From Aquipseudomonas guryensis (GTDB lineage Bacteria > Pseudomonadota > Gammaproteobacteria > Pseudomonadales > Pseudomonadaceae): a stretch of 64,000 nucleotides of DNA. Both the position numbers and the translations under genes were made by a program. The stretch lies in the NCBI RefSeq assembly GCF_014164785.1, contig NZ_JACJFN010000001.1, positions 1,488,001-1,552,000 on the forward strand, read 5' to 3'. Of the stretch, positions 63,272-64,000 are shown piece after piece (position 1 is the first letter of the stretch; each line of letters starts with the position of its first letter). Below the pieces are notes generated by a model. It was not told where the DNA came from. It searched no databases and saw only the letters and a program-made list of their open reading frames with translations.

Positions 63272-63895
63272 TTAGATGAAGGGGACCAGCGGAATATCCT
63301 TGGGCGGATCTTTCGGCTTGTCCTTGAGCGGGCATTCCGGGCGCACACCGTAGTCGGCTTTCTTGCACGGATTGGCCTGGCGCTTCTGTGCCAGCGAGAT
63401 GCGCTTGAGGTGGAAGGGCTGGCTAGGTGTGCGCTCGAGGATACGGCCATCGGCATCGAGGATTTCCACGGAAATCTGGTGGGTGCCGCGGTCGATATTT
63501 TTCAGCGGGAATACCGGGCTGCGCCCCGGCATGCCAACCGGCTGGCCATCCAGTTGCAGGCGATAGTTGTGTCCTGGCTGCAGGGTGGGGTCGCTGCTGG
63601 CGGTGACGATCAGGTCGCCGCTCGGCTCGATGATGGTGGCATCGGGCTCGGGAATGATGATGCGCAGCAACTGGTAGACCGGGGCCTTGGGCTCTTCCAT
63701 GGTCAGTGGCACAGGCGGCGGGGTGTCGCTGCCGCTCATGCTGTTCGAGGGGGCCATCTCGATGCGCTCGGCCTGGCCGGACGGGGGTTGGTCGGTGAAC
63801 ACGCGATTGCCGTCGGCGTCGATATAGGTGTACACCCCGGCCTGCGTGGGCAGGCCGGTACAGCAGAGCAGCAGGCAGAGAAACAGGCGATACAT
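63272..63895 (-). CDS. DUF4124 domain-containing secreted protein
   Basis: A 207-residue periplasmic protein: signal peptide MYRLFLCLLLCCTGLPTQA, then the DUF4124 box GVYTYIDADGNRVFTDQPP, a Pro/Ser-rich linker and a C-terminal beta-rich domain (VTASSDPTLQPGHNYRLQLDG ... VEILDADGRIL) ending in a Lys/Pro-rich tail with PCKKADYGVRPECP. Function unknown. It occurs next to ntrBC in other pseudomonads (recalled, not checked). ATG 63895 places the signal peptide at the N-terminus. Confidence 0.85.
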   Translation of the reverse strand: MYRLFLCLLLCCTGLPTQAGVYTYIDADGNRVFTDQPPSGQAERIEMAPSNSMSGSDTPPPVPLTMEEPKAPVYQLLRIIIPEPDATIIEPSGDLIVTASSDPTLQPGHNYRLQLDGQPVGMPGRSPVFPLKNIDRGTHQISVEILDADGRILERTPSQPFHLKRISLAQKRQANPCKKADYGVRPECPLKDKPKDPPKDIPLVPFI

Positions 63896-63927
63896 GGTGT
63901 CGGTTTTGCTCGCGTGGCAGGGTTGGG

Positions 63928-64000
63928 TCACGGGGCTGGCTTAGGCTTCGGTGGTGGCGGGCGCAGGGCCGGGCTGCTGGTGTTGACCCGCTGTACGGTG
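63928..64000 (-). CDS. C-terminal end of an upstream gene (partial)
   Basis: One minus-strand frame runs in from the window edge and stops at TGA (63928-63930), encoding ...VQRVNTSSPALRPPPPKPK-type sequence, Pro/Lys-rich at the end. This looks like the tail of a second DUF4124-type protein. A competing frame ending TAA at 63941-63943 gives a less protein-like sequence. Too short for a firm call. Confidence 0.45.
   Translation of the reverse strand, partial: TVQRVNTSSPALRPPPPKPKPAP

Overview
The window is GC-rich and tightly packed. Gene content, codon use and order point to a Pseudomonas chromosome: as I recall the P. aeruginosa PAO1 map (not checked), the backbone matches tRNA-Phe/integrase - yggX - mutY - asmA - hisB/H/A/F - substrate-binding proteins - ctpA - envC-like - gpmI - rhodanese - grxC - secB - trmL - ntrC - ntrB. 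Two accessory loci interrupt that backbone.

Layout. 21-1881: a tyrosine-recombinase integrase abuts the 3' end of a tRNA-Phe gene, so an integrated element probably continues off the left edge. 2079-5640 (minus): asmA-mutY-yggX. 5859-7076: a fatty-acid-hydroxylase-family membrane protein. 7146-7544: a small acetyltransferase divergent from hisB-hisH-DUF2164-hisA-hisF (7690-10736). 10737-34482: accessory locus 1, a 5401-residue protein built almost wholly from about 638 eight-residue units, then a TPR/GT41 (SPINDLY-type) glycosyltransferase and a DUF4422-like protein, facing a complete type I secretion operon (ABC transporter, HlyD, TolC). 34703-36337: two tandem paralogous periplasmic binding proteins. 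36399-42486: ctpA, envC-like gene, gpmI, rhodanese-like gene, grxC, secB and trmL. 42589-59973: accessory locus 2, a full MSHA-type (type IVa) pilus cluster, mshI to mshQ, on the plus strand. 60388-62903 (minus): ntrC and ntrB. 63272-64000 (minus): a DUF4124 protein and the tail of another gene.

The most striking content is accessory locus 1. The giant protein has no N-terminal signal. Its C-terminus has EF-hand-like Asp-rich loops followed by the terminal module usual for giant type I secreted adhesins, but no RTX nonapeptides. The octapeptide (consensus LTTAQIAA) carries one or two Ser/Thr at the same place in nearly every unit. Units with Asp replacing Gln recur every five units (40 residues), sometimes two or seven. 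With a Ser/Thr-type glycosyltransferase next door and a dedicated exporter, the simplest model is a very long, cytoplasmically O-glycosylated, type I-secreted surface fibre. The model is inference; the repeat architecture is seen directly.

Accessory locus 2 has all the parts of an MSHA pilus: inner-membrane platform (MshI, a PilN-like protein, MshJ, MshK, MshG), secretin (MshL), ATPases (MshM, MshE), major and minor pilins, and the large putative tip protein MshQ. MshE carries an intact two-part c-di-GMP-binding motif, so the pilus is probably controlled by c-di-GMP. Two very different surface structures are thus encoded within 50 kb. Other non-coding features are three copies of a REP-type palindrome, several clear rho-independent terminators, a strong tRNA promoter, and unexplained symmetric elements upstream of the giant gene.
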